Assembly (NCBI GenBank): GCA_900555665.1
Contig: USLX01000009.1
Coordinates: 1-29,823 of the forward strand
DNA length: 29,823 nt
Reading direction: 5' to 3'
DNA from: an uncultured Eubacteriales bacterium
GTDB taxonomy: Bacteria > Bacillota > Clostridia > Oscillospirales > Oscillospiraceae
Shown: positions 15,323-23,492 of the stretch, piece by piece
Layout of the letters: each line of letters opens with the position of its first letter
How positions within the stretch are numbered: position 1 is the stretch's first letter
Program-made: the position numbers and the translations under genes
Notes under the pieces: model-generated
The model's input: only the letters and a program-made list of their open reading frames with translations
Told to the model about the DNA's origin: nothing
Database searches by the model: none

Positions 15323-16670
15323 GCAGCAAATCTTTCGCTCACTGCGCATGAAGCTGCTTTTGATGCTGCTGTGCTCCATCCTTTGCGCCGTGGCGATGTA
15401 TTTCCTTTCCGAGTGGGTGGGGCAGACGCTCATTGAGCGGCTCTATCTGAATGAGAAGGCCGTGCAGAAGCGCGAACGGGCTGTGGTGAGCGAGCTGCAG
15501 GCCTATGTGCAGGAAAACCACCTCGCCTCCCGTGACACCGACGCCGTGGCCCGCTGGTCGATGCGCAGGAGCGATACCTATATCATGCTCTATAAAAATC
15601 AGCGCCTCGCCTTCGAGGCCGGCTGGTGGGGCGTGGATGATGTGGATGAGACCGACGCGACATCCCTCATCTCCAACACAGCCGGGGTCTACCCGGTTTA
15701 CTTCACCGACGGGCCCATGCAGGCGGTGGTCTATGATTTTTCTGAGAGCCGGTTTTATACGCTGACTACGATCATCAGCGTGGTGCTCGGCGCGCTTGTG
15801 CTCACGCTTTTTATGCTCAGCTATAACAGCGGCATCAGCCGCCGGATCGCAGCCGTTTCGGCGAAGGTCGAGCAGATCGGCCGCGGCGATCTGACCGCGC
15901 GGCTTGAAAAGCCACGCGGTTATGATGAACTGGGCAGGCTCACCGAGAGCGTCGAGCAGATGCGCCAGTCACTCCTGCACAAAACCGAGGAGGAGCAGAA
16001 GGCCCTGAAGCAAAACTCCGACCTCATCACCGCCCTCTCCCACGACATCCGGAATCCGCTCACGGCGCTGCTGGGCTATCTGGACATCATCCAGGCGCAG
16101 TCCGCGCAGCTTCCGCCGGATGTGGTGGGGTATCTGACGGCCTGCGAAGAGCGCGCAGGGCGCATCAAGCAGCTCACCGACGAGCTCTTCCGCTACAGCC
16201 TGCTCTTCTCCAACGACGAGCTGCCCATGCACCTCGAGGCCTATGATGCCTATGTGCTGCTGGAACAGCTGCTTGGTGAGGCGCAGGCCGAGCTGGAGTC
16301 CGCCGGCTTTGCAACGCGGCTGCTTCTGCCGGATACGTTCTGTAAGATCTGCGTTGACGTGCCGTATTTCAAGCGCGTCCTCGACAATCTGTTTGCCAAT
16401 GTCCGCAAATACGCGGATCCGGCACAGCCTGTCTCCATTGCGGTTTTGCCCGAGGAAGAAACCCTGCATATCTGCATCTGCAACACCGTACGGGACAACC
16501 CGGGGCAGGTGGAGAGCAACAAGATCGGACTGCGCACGGCGGAGAAAATCCTCACGCAGATGGGCGGACGTTTTCTCCGTCATGAGCAGGATGGAAAATT
16601 TACCGCCGAGGCAGTTCTTCCCACCGTACGGGAAGAGGAAGATGGAACCAACAACCTTAAATATTCTTAA
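15315..16670 (+). CDS. Membrane sensor histidine kinase
   Basis: 451 residues. Membrane helices at about 13-31 and 151-170 enclose a ~120-residue extracytoplasmic sensor domain. A HAMP linker follows (about 172-222), then the phospho-acceptor His243 in ALSHDIRNPLTALLGY and an ATPase domain with N-box DNLFANVRKY. The usual DxGxG box is missing; NTVRDNP and IGLRTAEKIL stand in its place, as in many VanS-like Firmicutes kinases. It should autophosphorylate and pass phosphate to the upstream regulator. The start is a TTG at 15315 overlapping the regulator stop, with AAAGGGG eight bases before; the first ATG is at 15348 and would shorten the basic N-terminus. The last five codons and stop lie in the operator of the next gene. 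Confidence 0.93.
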   Translation: MTKQQIFRSLRMKLLLMLLCSILCAVAMYFLSEWVGQTLIERLYLNEKAVQKRERAVVSELQAYVQENHLASRDTDAVARWSMRRSDTYIMLYKNQRLAFEAGWWGVDDVDETDATSLISNTAGVYPVYFTDGPMQAVVYDFSESRFYTLTTIISVVLGALVLTLFMLSYNSGISRRIAAVSAKVEQIGRGDLTARLEKPRGYDELGRLTESVEQMRQSLLHKTEEEQKALKQNSDLITALSHDIRNPLTALLGYLDIIQAQSAQLPPDVVGYLTACEERAGRIKQLTDELFRYSLLFSNDELPMHLEAYDAYVLLEQLLGEAQAELESAGFATRLLLPDTFCKICVDVPYFKRVLDNLFANVRKYADPAQPVSIAVLPEEETLHICICNTVRDNPGQVESNKIGLRTAEKILTQMGGRFLRHEQDGKFTAEAVLPTVREEEDGTNNLKYS

Positions 16671-16715
16671 AAAAAGCACATGCCCCTTTTCTGGTTTGTA
16701 ATTTCCTGCTATGAT
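16656..16715 (+). promoter_or_regulatory. CTTAA direct-repeat operator and promoter of the transport cassette
   Basis: CTTAA at 16656-16660 and 16666-16670, inside the last codons of the kinase gene; the second copy contains the kinase stop TAA. A -10 TATGAT lies at 16710-16715 without a good -35, again suggesting an activator-dependent promoter. The lipoprotein start is 44 bases further on. Confidence 0.6.
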
Positions 16716-16758
16716 AGGGGGTACAAAGCGCGGATACTCCGCAGAAAGGAATGTGATT

Positions 16759-19344
16759 ATGAAACATCGTATATTCGCCCTGTTTCTGGCGCTCGTTCTG
16801 CTGCTCGGGATTCTTTCCGGCTGCGGCAAGAAAAACGATACGAATTCCGACGGCACAAACGGCAGCAATACCGTCGTGACGCCGACGAAGAACGACCAGT
16901 CGCAGGTAACCTCGAAATACGCCTACAAGCCGACGTATCTGACTGTGCCCGCCGAGGTGGACAGCATCAGCGGGGTCTCGGCCAGCGGCAATACCGTCTG
17001 GTTTGCGGCCAACGTCAAAGACGGGGAGCAGACCGAGACCTATACATACACGGATGAAAACGGCGAAGAGCAGACCGAAACCTATACCTATGATACCTAT
17101 AAGACGGTGCTCTACTCGCTCGACCTGGAGAGCCAGGTTTGCCAGGCCGTGCCTGACCTGACGCTTCCGGCAGTCGCAGAGGGCTGGGAGGGCAACAGCT
17201 ATGTCAACAACTTCCAGATCATGAGCGACGGCAGCATCTGGATTTTCTGCATTGTCAATCAGTATAAGACCGAGCTGCCCGACGATTTTGACCCCGAGAC
17301 GGACGACGAATGGCAGTATCAGATCAATGAGAACCGCACCACCATGGTGCATCTCGACGGCACGGGCAAGGAACTGACCCGCTTTGACCTGGTTCCGCCG
17401 GCCTCCGACGATGCCTCCGACGATGCCTCCGGCGGCGTAGATGATAACTTCGGCATTGCCCAGTATGAAGCCGCCTATCAGTCCAATATCTCCTCCGTCG
17501 TGGTTGGCGAAGACGGGACGATCTACGGCTATGACTGGCAGAACGTCTATCTCTTCGACGGGACCGGGGCCTGCACCGCCACGATCGAGGCCAACGAGTA
17601 CAGCGGCAACCTCATGCGCTACGACGCGAACACCGTCGGCATGAATACCTACGTCTACGATCAGGAAACCGAGACCAGCACGAACTATTTTGTCCCGATC
17701 AACGCCGAGACAAAGGCCTTCGACAAGGAGGGGAAGGTCGAGCTGCCGAACTCCGCCTGGAACATCTATCCCGGCGTGGGCGAATATGACCTTCTCTACG
17801 ACAACGACAGCAAGATCTTCGGCTACATCGCCTCCAGCGATACCTCCGAAAAGATCCTTGACTGGATGGACAGCGACATCAACCCGAACAACATGAATTC
17901 CTATTCCGTGCTCGATGACGGACGGGTGATTGCCTCCCTGAGCAATTGGGACGATGAAACGCAGGAAAACAGCAATGAACTGGTTCTCATGACCCGTGTG
18001 GATGCTTCGACACTGCCGGAAAAGACCGTTTTGACGCTCGCCTGCTTCTATCTCGACTATCAGATGCGCGGACGGATCGTGGAGTTCAACAAAAACAGCG
18101 ACAGCTACCGTATCGTGGTCAAGGATTACTCCGAATACAATACCGACGAGGACTATACCGCCGGCATCACCAAGCTCAACACCGAGATCATGTCCGGTGT
18201 CATCCCCGACATGTTCCTGACCGACAATATGCCCATCGACCGCTATGCCGCCAAGGGCATTCTGACCGATCTCTATGCGCTCATTGACAGCGACTCCGAG
18301 CTCACCCGCGACAGCTTTGTCCCCGAGGTGCTCAAGGCCTGCGAAACCGACGGCAAGCTCTATAGGATGCCCGTGAGCTTCATGGTGCAGACGGCCTACG
18401 GCCTTTCCAAGGTTGTTGACGGCTATGACGTTTGGAACGTCGCGGCGCTGCAGGATGCGCTCAGCAAGCTGCAGGAAGGCGCCTATGCCTTCGATTTCTA
18501 CAACACGCAGTCTGACATGATGAGCACCTGCATCGCCCGCAACCTTTCCGCCTTTGTCAACTGGCAGACGGGGCAGTGTTCGTTTGACAGCGAGGGCTTC
18601 ATTGCGCTGCTGAACTTCGTGAAGACCTTCCCGGCGGAATTCGACTGGGATACCTATAACAACGAGCACAGCGGCGAATATTACGACGATGCGACCCTGA
18701 TGAAAAACGGACAGAAGCTCCTCGCGCAGGTTTACATGTCCGGCTTTGAAGACTTCCTCTATACGATTTCTCAGATCGGCGATACGCCCATCACTTTTGT
18801 CGGCTATCCCTCGGAGGACGGCACCAGCAACCACCTCTTCTCGGTCGACACCCCCTTCGCCATCTCCGCGACCTGCCAGGCCAAGGACGTCGCGTGGACA
18901 TTCCTGAGCGAGCTTGTCCGCAAGGACTGGCAGACCGGATATAACATCTGGAACTTCCCGGTGAACAAGGCTGCTTTTGACGAAAAGATGGAGCAGGCCA
19001 TGACCGAGCAATACCAGACCGACGAGAACGGCGACCAGATCCTCGACGAGAACGGAGACCCCATCAAGCTGCCGAAGACCAGCTACTATACTGCCGAGGC
19101 AAGAACCGCCGATACGGTGTCTCCGCACGGCGGCCGCGTGGATATCTACGCGCTCAGCCAGGAGCAGGCGGACATGATTCTGGACGTCATCTCCAAGACC
19201 ACCCGTGTCATCAGCTATGACGAGTCCATCATGAACATCGTCACCGATGAGGCCGCGCCCTTCTTCGCCGGTCAGGCGACCGCCGAGGAGACGGCAGCCG
19301 CCATCCAGAGCCGCGTGCAGCTCTACGTCGCGGAGCAGAGCTAA
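16759..19344 (+). CDS. Propeller-like / family 1 solute-binding fusion lipoprotein
   Basis: 861 residues, paralogous to the product at 8743. Lipobox ILSGC places the lipid on Cys22. The front part (about 50-415) has propeller-like strands (NTVWFAAN, DGSIWIFCI, DGTIYGYDW, DGRVIASL), with two insertions absent from the paralog: a duplicated acidic Thr/Tyr stretch near 95-112 and an ASDDASDDAS run near 215. From about 421 the solute-binding domain opens LTLACFYLDY, contains LNTEIMSGVIPDM and ends AEETAAAIQSRVQLY. It is tethered outside the membrane and most likely delivers an organic solute to the permeases at 19681-21491. AGAAAGGA (16743-16750) sets the start. The gap to the permeases is 336 bases filled with repeats, so its transcript may be partly separate. 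Confidence 0.9.
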   Translation: MKHRIFALFLALVLLLGILSGCGKKNDTNSDGTNGSNTVVTPTKNDQSQVTSKYAYKPTYLTVPAEVDSISGVSASGNTVWFAANVKDGEQTETYTYTDENGEEQTETYTYDTYKTVLYSLDLESQVCQAVPDLTLPAVAEGWEGNSYVNNFQIMSDGSIWIFCIVNQYKTELPDDFDPETDDEWQYQINENRTTMVHLDGTGKELTRFDLVPPASDDASDDASGGVDDNFGIAQYEAAYQSNISSVVVGEDGTIYGYDWQNVYLFDGTGACTATIEANEYSGNLMRYDANTVGMNTYVYDQETETSTNYFVPINAETKAFDKEGKVELPNSAWNIYPGVGEYDLLYDNDSKIFGYIASSDTSEKILDWMDSDINPNNMNSYSVLDDGRVIASLSNWDDETQENSNELVLMTRVDASTLPEKTVLTLACFYLDYQMRGRIVEFNKNSDSYRIVVKDYSEYNTDEDYTAGITKLNTEIMSGVIPDMFLTDNMPIDRYAAKGILTDLYALIDSDSELTRDSFVPEVLKACETDGKLYRMPVSFMVQTAYGLSKVVDGYDVWNVAALQDALSKLQEGAYAFDFYNTQSDMMSTCIARNLSAFVNWQTGQCSFDSEGFIALLNFVKTFPAEFDWDTYNNEHSGEYYDDATLMKNGQKLLAQVYMSGFEDFLYTISQIGDTPITFVGYPSEDGTSNHLFSVDTPFAISATCQAKDVAWTFLSELVRKDWQTGYNIWNFPVNKAAFDEKMEQAMTEQYQTDENGDQILDENGDPIKLPKTSYYTAEARTADTVSPHGGRVDIYALSQEQADMILDVISKTTRVISYDESIMNIVTDEAAPFFAGQATAEETAAAIQSRVQLYVAEQS

Positions 19345-19360
19345 AGTTTCAAGCAGATAA

Positions 19361-19434
19361 AAAGCCCCCCTCTTCATAGAGGGGGGAAGATCGCCGAAAG
19401 GCGATCAGGGGGGAGAAATCCCCGCCGCAGCGGC
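19361..19434. repeat. Hairpin repeat block downstream of the lipoprotein gene
   Basis: A 9-bp C/G stem (19365-19373 with 19378-19386) and a 7-bp stem with a GAAA loop (19389-19395 with 19400-19406) in tandem. The first has its T tract only when read on the minus strand, so it is not a good plus-strand terminator. It begins about 17 bases after the stop codon. Confidence 0.6.
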
Positions 19435-19563
19435 AAAGGCTCCCCTTATAAAAGGGGAGCTGGCTGGCCGCAGGCCAGACTGAGAGGTTTGAACGTAACG
19501 ATTTTGAAAACCTCTCCGTCATTTGCTTCGCAAATGCCACCTCCCCTGATCAGGGGAGGCTTT
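19435..19563. repeat. Composite palindromic repeat with inverted ends
   Basis: Ends aaaggctcccc (19435-19445) and ggggaggcttt (19553-19563) are inverted with one mismatch. Inside are five more hairpins: gctcccc/ggggagc (19439-19460), ctggcc/ggccag (19464-19478), gaggttt/aaacctc (19484-19514), atttgc/gcaaat (19521-19535) and a perfect 20-base palindrome at 19540-19559. From memory this arrangement is common between genes in gut Clostridia; it is non-coding. Confidence 0.75.
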
Positions 19564-19565
19564 GC

Positions 19566-19617
19566 GGGCGACGATTGGTTGCCCGCTGGGCCGATACGGG
19601 CATCGGTCCCTACAAGG
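19566..19617. repeat. Short hairpin pair (dispersed-repeat type)
   Basis: Stems gcgggc/gcccgc and gggccgat/atcggtccc in succession. No coding content. It completes the repeat-filled gap before the permease gene; 19618-19665 shows nothing further. Confidence 0.45.
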
Positions 19618-19680
19618 TGCAGTGCAAGACTGTCCGCCCTCAACACCTAAGACATTTACCCCAAGCAGGAAAGGATCGCC

Positions 19681-20607
19681 ATGATCAAACTACCAATTCC
19701 CCACAGCTCCGGCCGGGGCGCGAAAACGCTCTGGAAAAATATGAATCTCAAGGTTCGGGATTTTCTGAATTCCATGTGCTTTTCGGGGCCAAGCTTTCTC
19801 GGCATGCTGATTTTCTATGTGGTCCCCTTTGGCGTGGTGATCTATTATTCGTTCATCGCCGGTGCGATCGACAACAGCTTTGTGGGGCTCAAAAACTATA
19901 TCGCTGTGTTCAACAACAGCGCCTTCCGCATCGCCGCCAAAAACACGGCCGTCTTTTCCGGTCTCGCCGTGCCGCTGGCGGTGGTGCTCTCGCTCGTTCT
20001 GGCGCTGATGCTGGAGGCCAGAATCCCCGGCAAAAGCCAGTTCCGGACGTGCTTTTTAAGCCCGATGATGGTGCCGATTGCGTCCATCATCCTGATCTGG
20101 CAGGTGCTCTTTCACTCCAACGGCGTCATCAATGAATTTTTGATGGTATTCGGCGCCGATAAGATCAACTGGTTGAAGTCGGACTACTGCATGGTCGTCA
20201 TTGTCAGCCTGTTCCTCTGGAAAAACCTCGGCTATAACATGATTTTGTTTATGGCCGCGCTCAACAACATCCCCAAGGAGCTGGTCGAGGCGGCAGAGCT
20301 CGACGGCGCGTCGGCCAGCTATGTGTTCTTCCACATCAAGCTGCGCTACCTCTCGCCGACGGTTTTGTTTGTGACGATCCTCTCCATCATCAACTCGTTT
20401 AAAATTTTCCGTGAGATCTATCTGCTCACGGGAGATTACCCATACGATGGACTTTATATGCTCCAGCACTTTATGAACAACATGTTCAAGCATATCGACT
20501 ATCAGCGCCTGTCTGCGGCGGCGGTCTTTTTGGCCATCGTGATCGTGATCCTTGTGGCGCTCCTGTTCCTGATCGAAAACTACTTCGGAAAGGACGTGGA
20601 AGGATGA
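19681..20607 (+). CDS. Sugar-type ABC permease, MalF/UgpA class
   Basis: 308 residues with about six membrane helices. The first follows GPSFLGMLIFYVVPFGVVIYY, the usual opening of this class. The ATPase-docking EAA loop reads ELVEAAELDGASASYVFFHI at about 200-220. It forms a heterodimeric channel with the permease encoded next, for an organic solute brought by the upstream lipoprotein. AGGAAAGGA (19667-19675) precedes the ATG, and the stop overlaps the next start (ATGA). No ATP-binding gene is nearby; a shared MsmX-like ATPase elsewhere could power it, as known for many Firmicutes sugar importers. Confidence 0.92.
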   Translation: MIKLPIPHSSGRGAKTLWKNMNLKVRDFLNSMCFSGPSFLGMLIFYVVPFGVVIYYSFIAGAIDNSFVGLKNYIAVFNNSAFRIAAKNTAVFSGLAVPLAVVLSLVLALMLEARIPGKSQFRTCFLSPMMVPIASIILIWQVLFHSNGVINEFLMVFGADKINWLKSDYCMVVIVSLFLWKNLGYNMILFMAALNNIPKELVEAAELDGASASYVFFHIKLRYLSPTVLFVTILSIINSFKIFREIYLLTGDYPYDGLYMLQHFMNNMFKHIDYQRLSAAAVFLAIVIVILVALLFLIENYFGKDVEG

Positions 20608-21491
20608 GACGGCATCAAAAGCGCTACTTTTCCCGCACGGTGATCACCATTCTGGCCATTTTGTTCGCGTTTCTCTTCGTCATGCCGACGCTGCTGACCA
20701 TCACGAACTCGTTTATGACCCAGAGCGAGATCACGGCCAACTACGGCCAGGTCTTCGATAACGCCAAGGACGGGAAAAGCTATATCTCCAAAACCATCAA
20801 CCTGAAATTCATACCGGACAAGGTCTCGTTCAGTCAGTATTGGACAGTCCTGCTCAAAAGCCCGGATTACATCTATAAGCTCTGGAACTCTATCATTCTG
20901 ACTGTGCCGATCGTCTTCGCGCAGCTCATGGTCGCGTCCATCGCGGCCTACGGCTTTACGCGCTGGCGCGGCAAGGTGCGCGATTCCATCTTCTTTTTCT
21001 ATGTGATCCTGATGCTCATGCCCTATCAGGTCACGCTCGTGCCGAACTATCTGGTCTCCGACTGGCTCGGCATCCTGCACACCAAGTGGGCCATTTTGCT
21101 GCCCGGCGCGTTTGCGCCGTTTTCGGTGTTTTTGCTGACAAAATTCATGCGGCGCATCCCGGCGTCGCTCATTGAGTCGGCCAAGCTGGACGGCGCGGGA
21201 GAATGGCAGATCTTCTGGCGCATCTGCATGCCGCAGTGCCGCGCGGCGCTCTACTCCATCGCCATTCTGGTTTTCATTGACTACTGGAACATGGTCGAAC
21301 AGCCGCTCATCCTTCTGCAGGACGCCTCGCAGCAACCGCTGTCCGTCTATCTGTCGCAGATCAACGCCGGCGAGATCGGCATCGCCTTTGCTGCCGCCGT
21401 CGTGTATATGATTCCGGGATTGCTGCTGTTTTTGCACGGCGAGGCATATCTCGTCGAGGGCATTGCCTATTCCGGCTCCGTCAAGGGCTAA
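20604..21491 (+). CDS. Sugar-type ABC permease, MalG/UgpE class
   Basis: 295 residues, about six membrane helices. It has the N-terminal helix with FAFLFVMPTLLTITNSFM, the class-typical NSIILTVPIVFAQLMVASIAA, and the EAA loop IESAKLDGAGEWQIFWRICM at about 189-208. It has an unusually long extracytoplasmic stretch after the first helix (about residues 35-95). Partner of the upstream permease, overlapping it by four bases. The adaptor gene begins 24 bases after its stop, so an import-type pair is transcribed together with an adaptor of the export type. Confidence 0.92.
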   Translation: MRRHQKRYFSRTVITILAILFAFLFVMPTLLTITNSFMTQSEITANYGQVFDNAKDGKSYISKTINLKFIPDKVSFSQYWTVLLKSPDYIYKLWNSIILTVPIVFAQLMVASIAAYGFTRWRGKVRDSIFFFYVILMLMPYQVTLVPNYLVSDWLGILHTKWAILLPGAFAPFSVFLLTKFMRRIPASLIESAKLDGAGEWQIFWRICMPQCRAALYSIAILVFIDYWNMVEQPLILLQDASQQPLSVYLSQINAGEIGIAFAAAVVYMIPGLLLFLHGEAYLVEGIAYSGSVKG

Positions 21492-21515
21492 GAGTCACAA
21501 GAGAGGTTTATCACT

Positions 21516-23492
21516 ATGGAAGAAACAAAAGTCAGCAAACGGGAATGGGTCAAGACCGCTGCGATCATTTTTCTGGCGATCCTGCTGGTGCTCACCTTCT
21601 TCTCCAACACGATCATGAACGCGACGCTGCCCGAGGTGGCCGCGCAGCAGATCGAGGGCGGCACGATCAACGCCAAGATCCGCGGCTCCGGCACGGTCGG
21701 CGCGAACGAGACGTATGACGTGACCATCAACCAGACGCGCAAGATTGCGAGCGTGCTGGTCAAGGTCGGCCAGACGGTGAACGCGGGCGACACGCTCTTT
21801 TTGCTGGAATCGCAGGAGTCCGACGAGGTGAAGGCCGCGCAGGACGAGCTGGATCAGCTGGAGCTGAGCTATGAAAAGTCCCTCATCGAGGCGGGCAATA
21901 CCTCGGCCAAGGAGAACCACGAGGTGCAGAAGGCCCGCGATGCCTATAACGAGGCCCTCGCCATCTACCATCAGTACAGCACCATGGACGCCACGCGCCT
22001 GGCCTCGGAGCAGGCCAAGGCCGATGCCGCCCAGAAGGCTGCACAGGCCAATTATGATTCGCTTCAGGAGCAGTACACCACGGCGTCCAGCGATAAGACG
22101 TATACGGATGCGCAGGCCGCCGTTACCGAACAGACGGCCAATGTCAAAAGCTTGCAGGCCAGCATCGACGAATATACGCAGAAGCTCCGCGAATTGCAGA
22201 TGGGTGCGCCTGTGCGGTCTGTCGATCAGATCAATGCAGATATCAGAACAGAGAATGACAATCTGAATGATTTGCTGAAAAGCAACGCAGAAAACATTGC
22301 AAAGTATGAATCGTATTATACGAAGTTATCGGAGTTGGCCGGTGGCCGCGATGAAGTGATGCAGGCTTACTGCGCGATGAGTCCGGAGGAGTTAGCCGCA
22401 GCGCTCGGTGGAAAGGCGACGACGGAAGATGCTGAAAATGTGAAGACAGCATATGATAAGCTCAACGCCTACTACAAGGGAAAAGCAAAGGCAGAAGCGA
22501 ATATTGCAACTTTGCAGGACGAACTGAAGCTTGCGCAGGAATATACAACAACGGCACAGACGATTCAAGAGTATCAAAACAAGCTCAATACGACCAATCA
22601 GGCGCTTATGCAGGCACAGTCTGCGTTGGGCAATGCCCAGAACATCGTCAACCAGTACGACAACAACCTCAAGGCGCTGAAGGCTTCCGTCGATCAGGCC
22701 AAGAGTACTCTGACGGCGGCGCAGGAGGCTGTGACCAAGCTGCAAAGCGCGGCCACTGCCGCCGAAACGGTCAAGTCCACAAAATCGGCTCTGGAAGAGC
22801 TGCTCTTCACGCAGCAGCTCGGCGACTCGAGTTATCTCGACATGCAGGCCGCGAAGGAGAACATCGAAAAGAAAAAAGAGGCGCTGGCCAAGCTGACGGC
22901 CAACGCCGATGAACTCGAGGTCAAAGCGAAGGTCGGCGGTGTGGTCGCCTCGATCGAGGTCACAGCCGGCAATTCCATTGGCCCGGATACTCCGCTGGCC
23001 AAGCTGAACGTGGCCGACCGCGGCTACACCATCAAGATTTCCGTCACCGCCGAGCAGGCCAAGCGCGTCAAGGTCGGCGACAAGGCCGACGTCGTCAACT
23101 ATTGGGGCGGCAATGTCGAGGCCGTGCTCGAAAACATCGCGCGTGACCCGAACACCAGCGGCAACAGCCTCCTCGTCTTCAAACTGACCGGCGACGTCGA
23201 CCCGAACACGAACCTCACCCTCTCTATCGGCCAGAAGAGCGCGAACTACGACGCCCTTGTGCCGAATTCCGCTGTCCGCACCGACAACAACGGTTCGTTC
23301 GTCCTGGCCCTGACGTCGAAGAGCACGCCGCTTTCTACGCGCTATACGGCTACGCGCGTCCCTGTGCAGGTTTTGGCGCAGGACGATACGATGTCTGCCA
23401 TCTCGGGCATCGGCGCGGGAGAGTTCGTCATCACGACTTCCACCAAGCCGATCGAAGCGGGCACGCAGGTGAAGCTCGCGGATAACGGATGA
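21516..23492 (+). CDS. HlyD/YknX-type membrane adaptor with very long coiled coil
   Basis: 658 residues, much longer than the usual 350-450 of this family. One N-terminal membrane helix (about 13-32) is followed by the first lipoyl half (VLVKVGQTVNAGDTLFLLES, about 75-95). A long helical coiled-coil region runs to about 465, then the second lipoyl half (VKAKVGGVVASIEVTAG) and beta-barrel domains to the end. In Gram-positives such adaptors bridge or gate MacB-like transporters outside the membrane. The middle of the hairpin (about residues 235-365) is encoded by clearly AT-richer DNA: 19 G/C in 22261-22320 against 39 in 21961-22020. GAGAGG precedes the ATG; the stop overlaps the next start (ATGA). 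Confidence 0.88.
   Translation: MEETKVSKREWVKTAAIIFLAILLVLTFFSNTIMNATLPEVAAQQIEGGTINAKIRGSGTVGANETYDVTINQTRKIASVLVKVGQTVNAGDTLFLLESQESDEVKAAQDELDQLELSYEKSLIEAGNTSAKENHEVQKARDAYNEALAIYHQYSTMDATRLASEQAKADAAQKAAQANYDSLQEQYTTASSDKTYTDAQAAVTEQTANVKSLQASIDEYTQKLRELQMGAPVRSVDQINADIRTENDNLNDLLKSNAENIAKYESYYTKLSELAGGRDEVMQAYCAMSPEELAAALGGKATTEDAENVKTAYDKLNAYYKGKAKAEANIATLQDELKLAQEYTTTAQTIQEYQNKLNTTNQALMQAQSALGNAQNIVNQYDNNLKALKASVDQAKSTLTAAQEAVTKLQSAATAAETVKSTKSALEELLFTQQLGDSSYLDMQAAKENIEKKKEALAKLTANADELEVKAKVGGVVASIEVTAGNSIGPDTPLAKLNVADRGYTIKISVTAEQAKRVKVGDKADVVNYWGGNVEAVLENIARDPNTSGNSLLVFKLTGDVDPNTNLTLSIGQKSANYDALVPNSAVRTDNNGSFVLALTSKSTPLSTRYTATRVPVQVLAQDDTMSAISGIGAGEFVITTSTKPIEAGTQVKLADNG

Noticed and set aside
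14630..16670. A vancomycin-resistance regulator pair (VanR/VanS)
   Set aside because: The similarity is only at family level; no vanH, vanA/B or vanX-type genes follow, and the neighbours are transport genes. Alr is 13 kb away and not linked.
16657..19377. A 906-codon minus-strand open frame opposite the second lipoprotein
   Set aside because: Antisense shadow; valine/glycine-rich translation without motifs, and no ribosome site.
19361..19617. A CRISPR array
   Set aside because: The hairpins differ from each other in sequence and spacing; there are no identical repeats with regular spacers and no cas genes.
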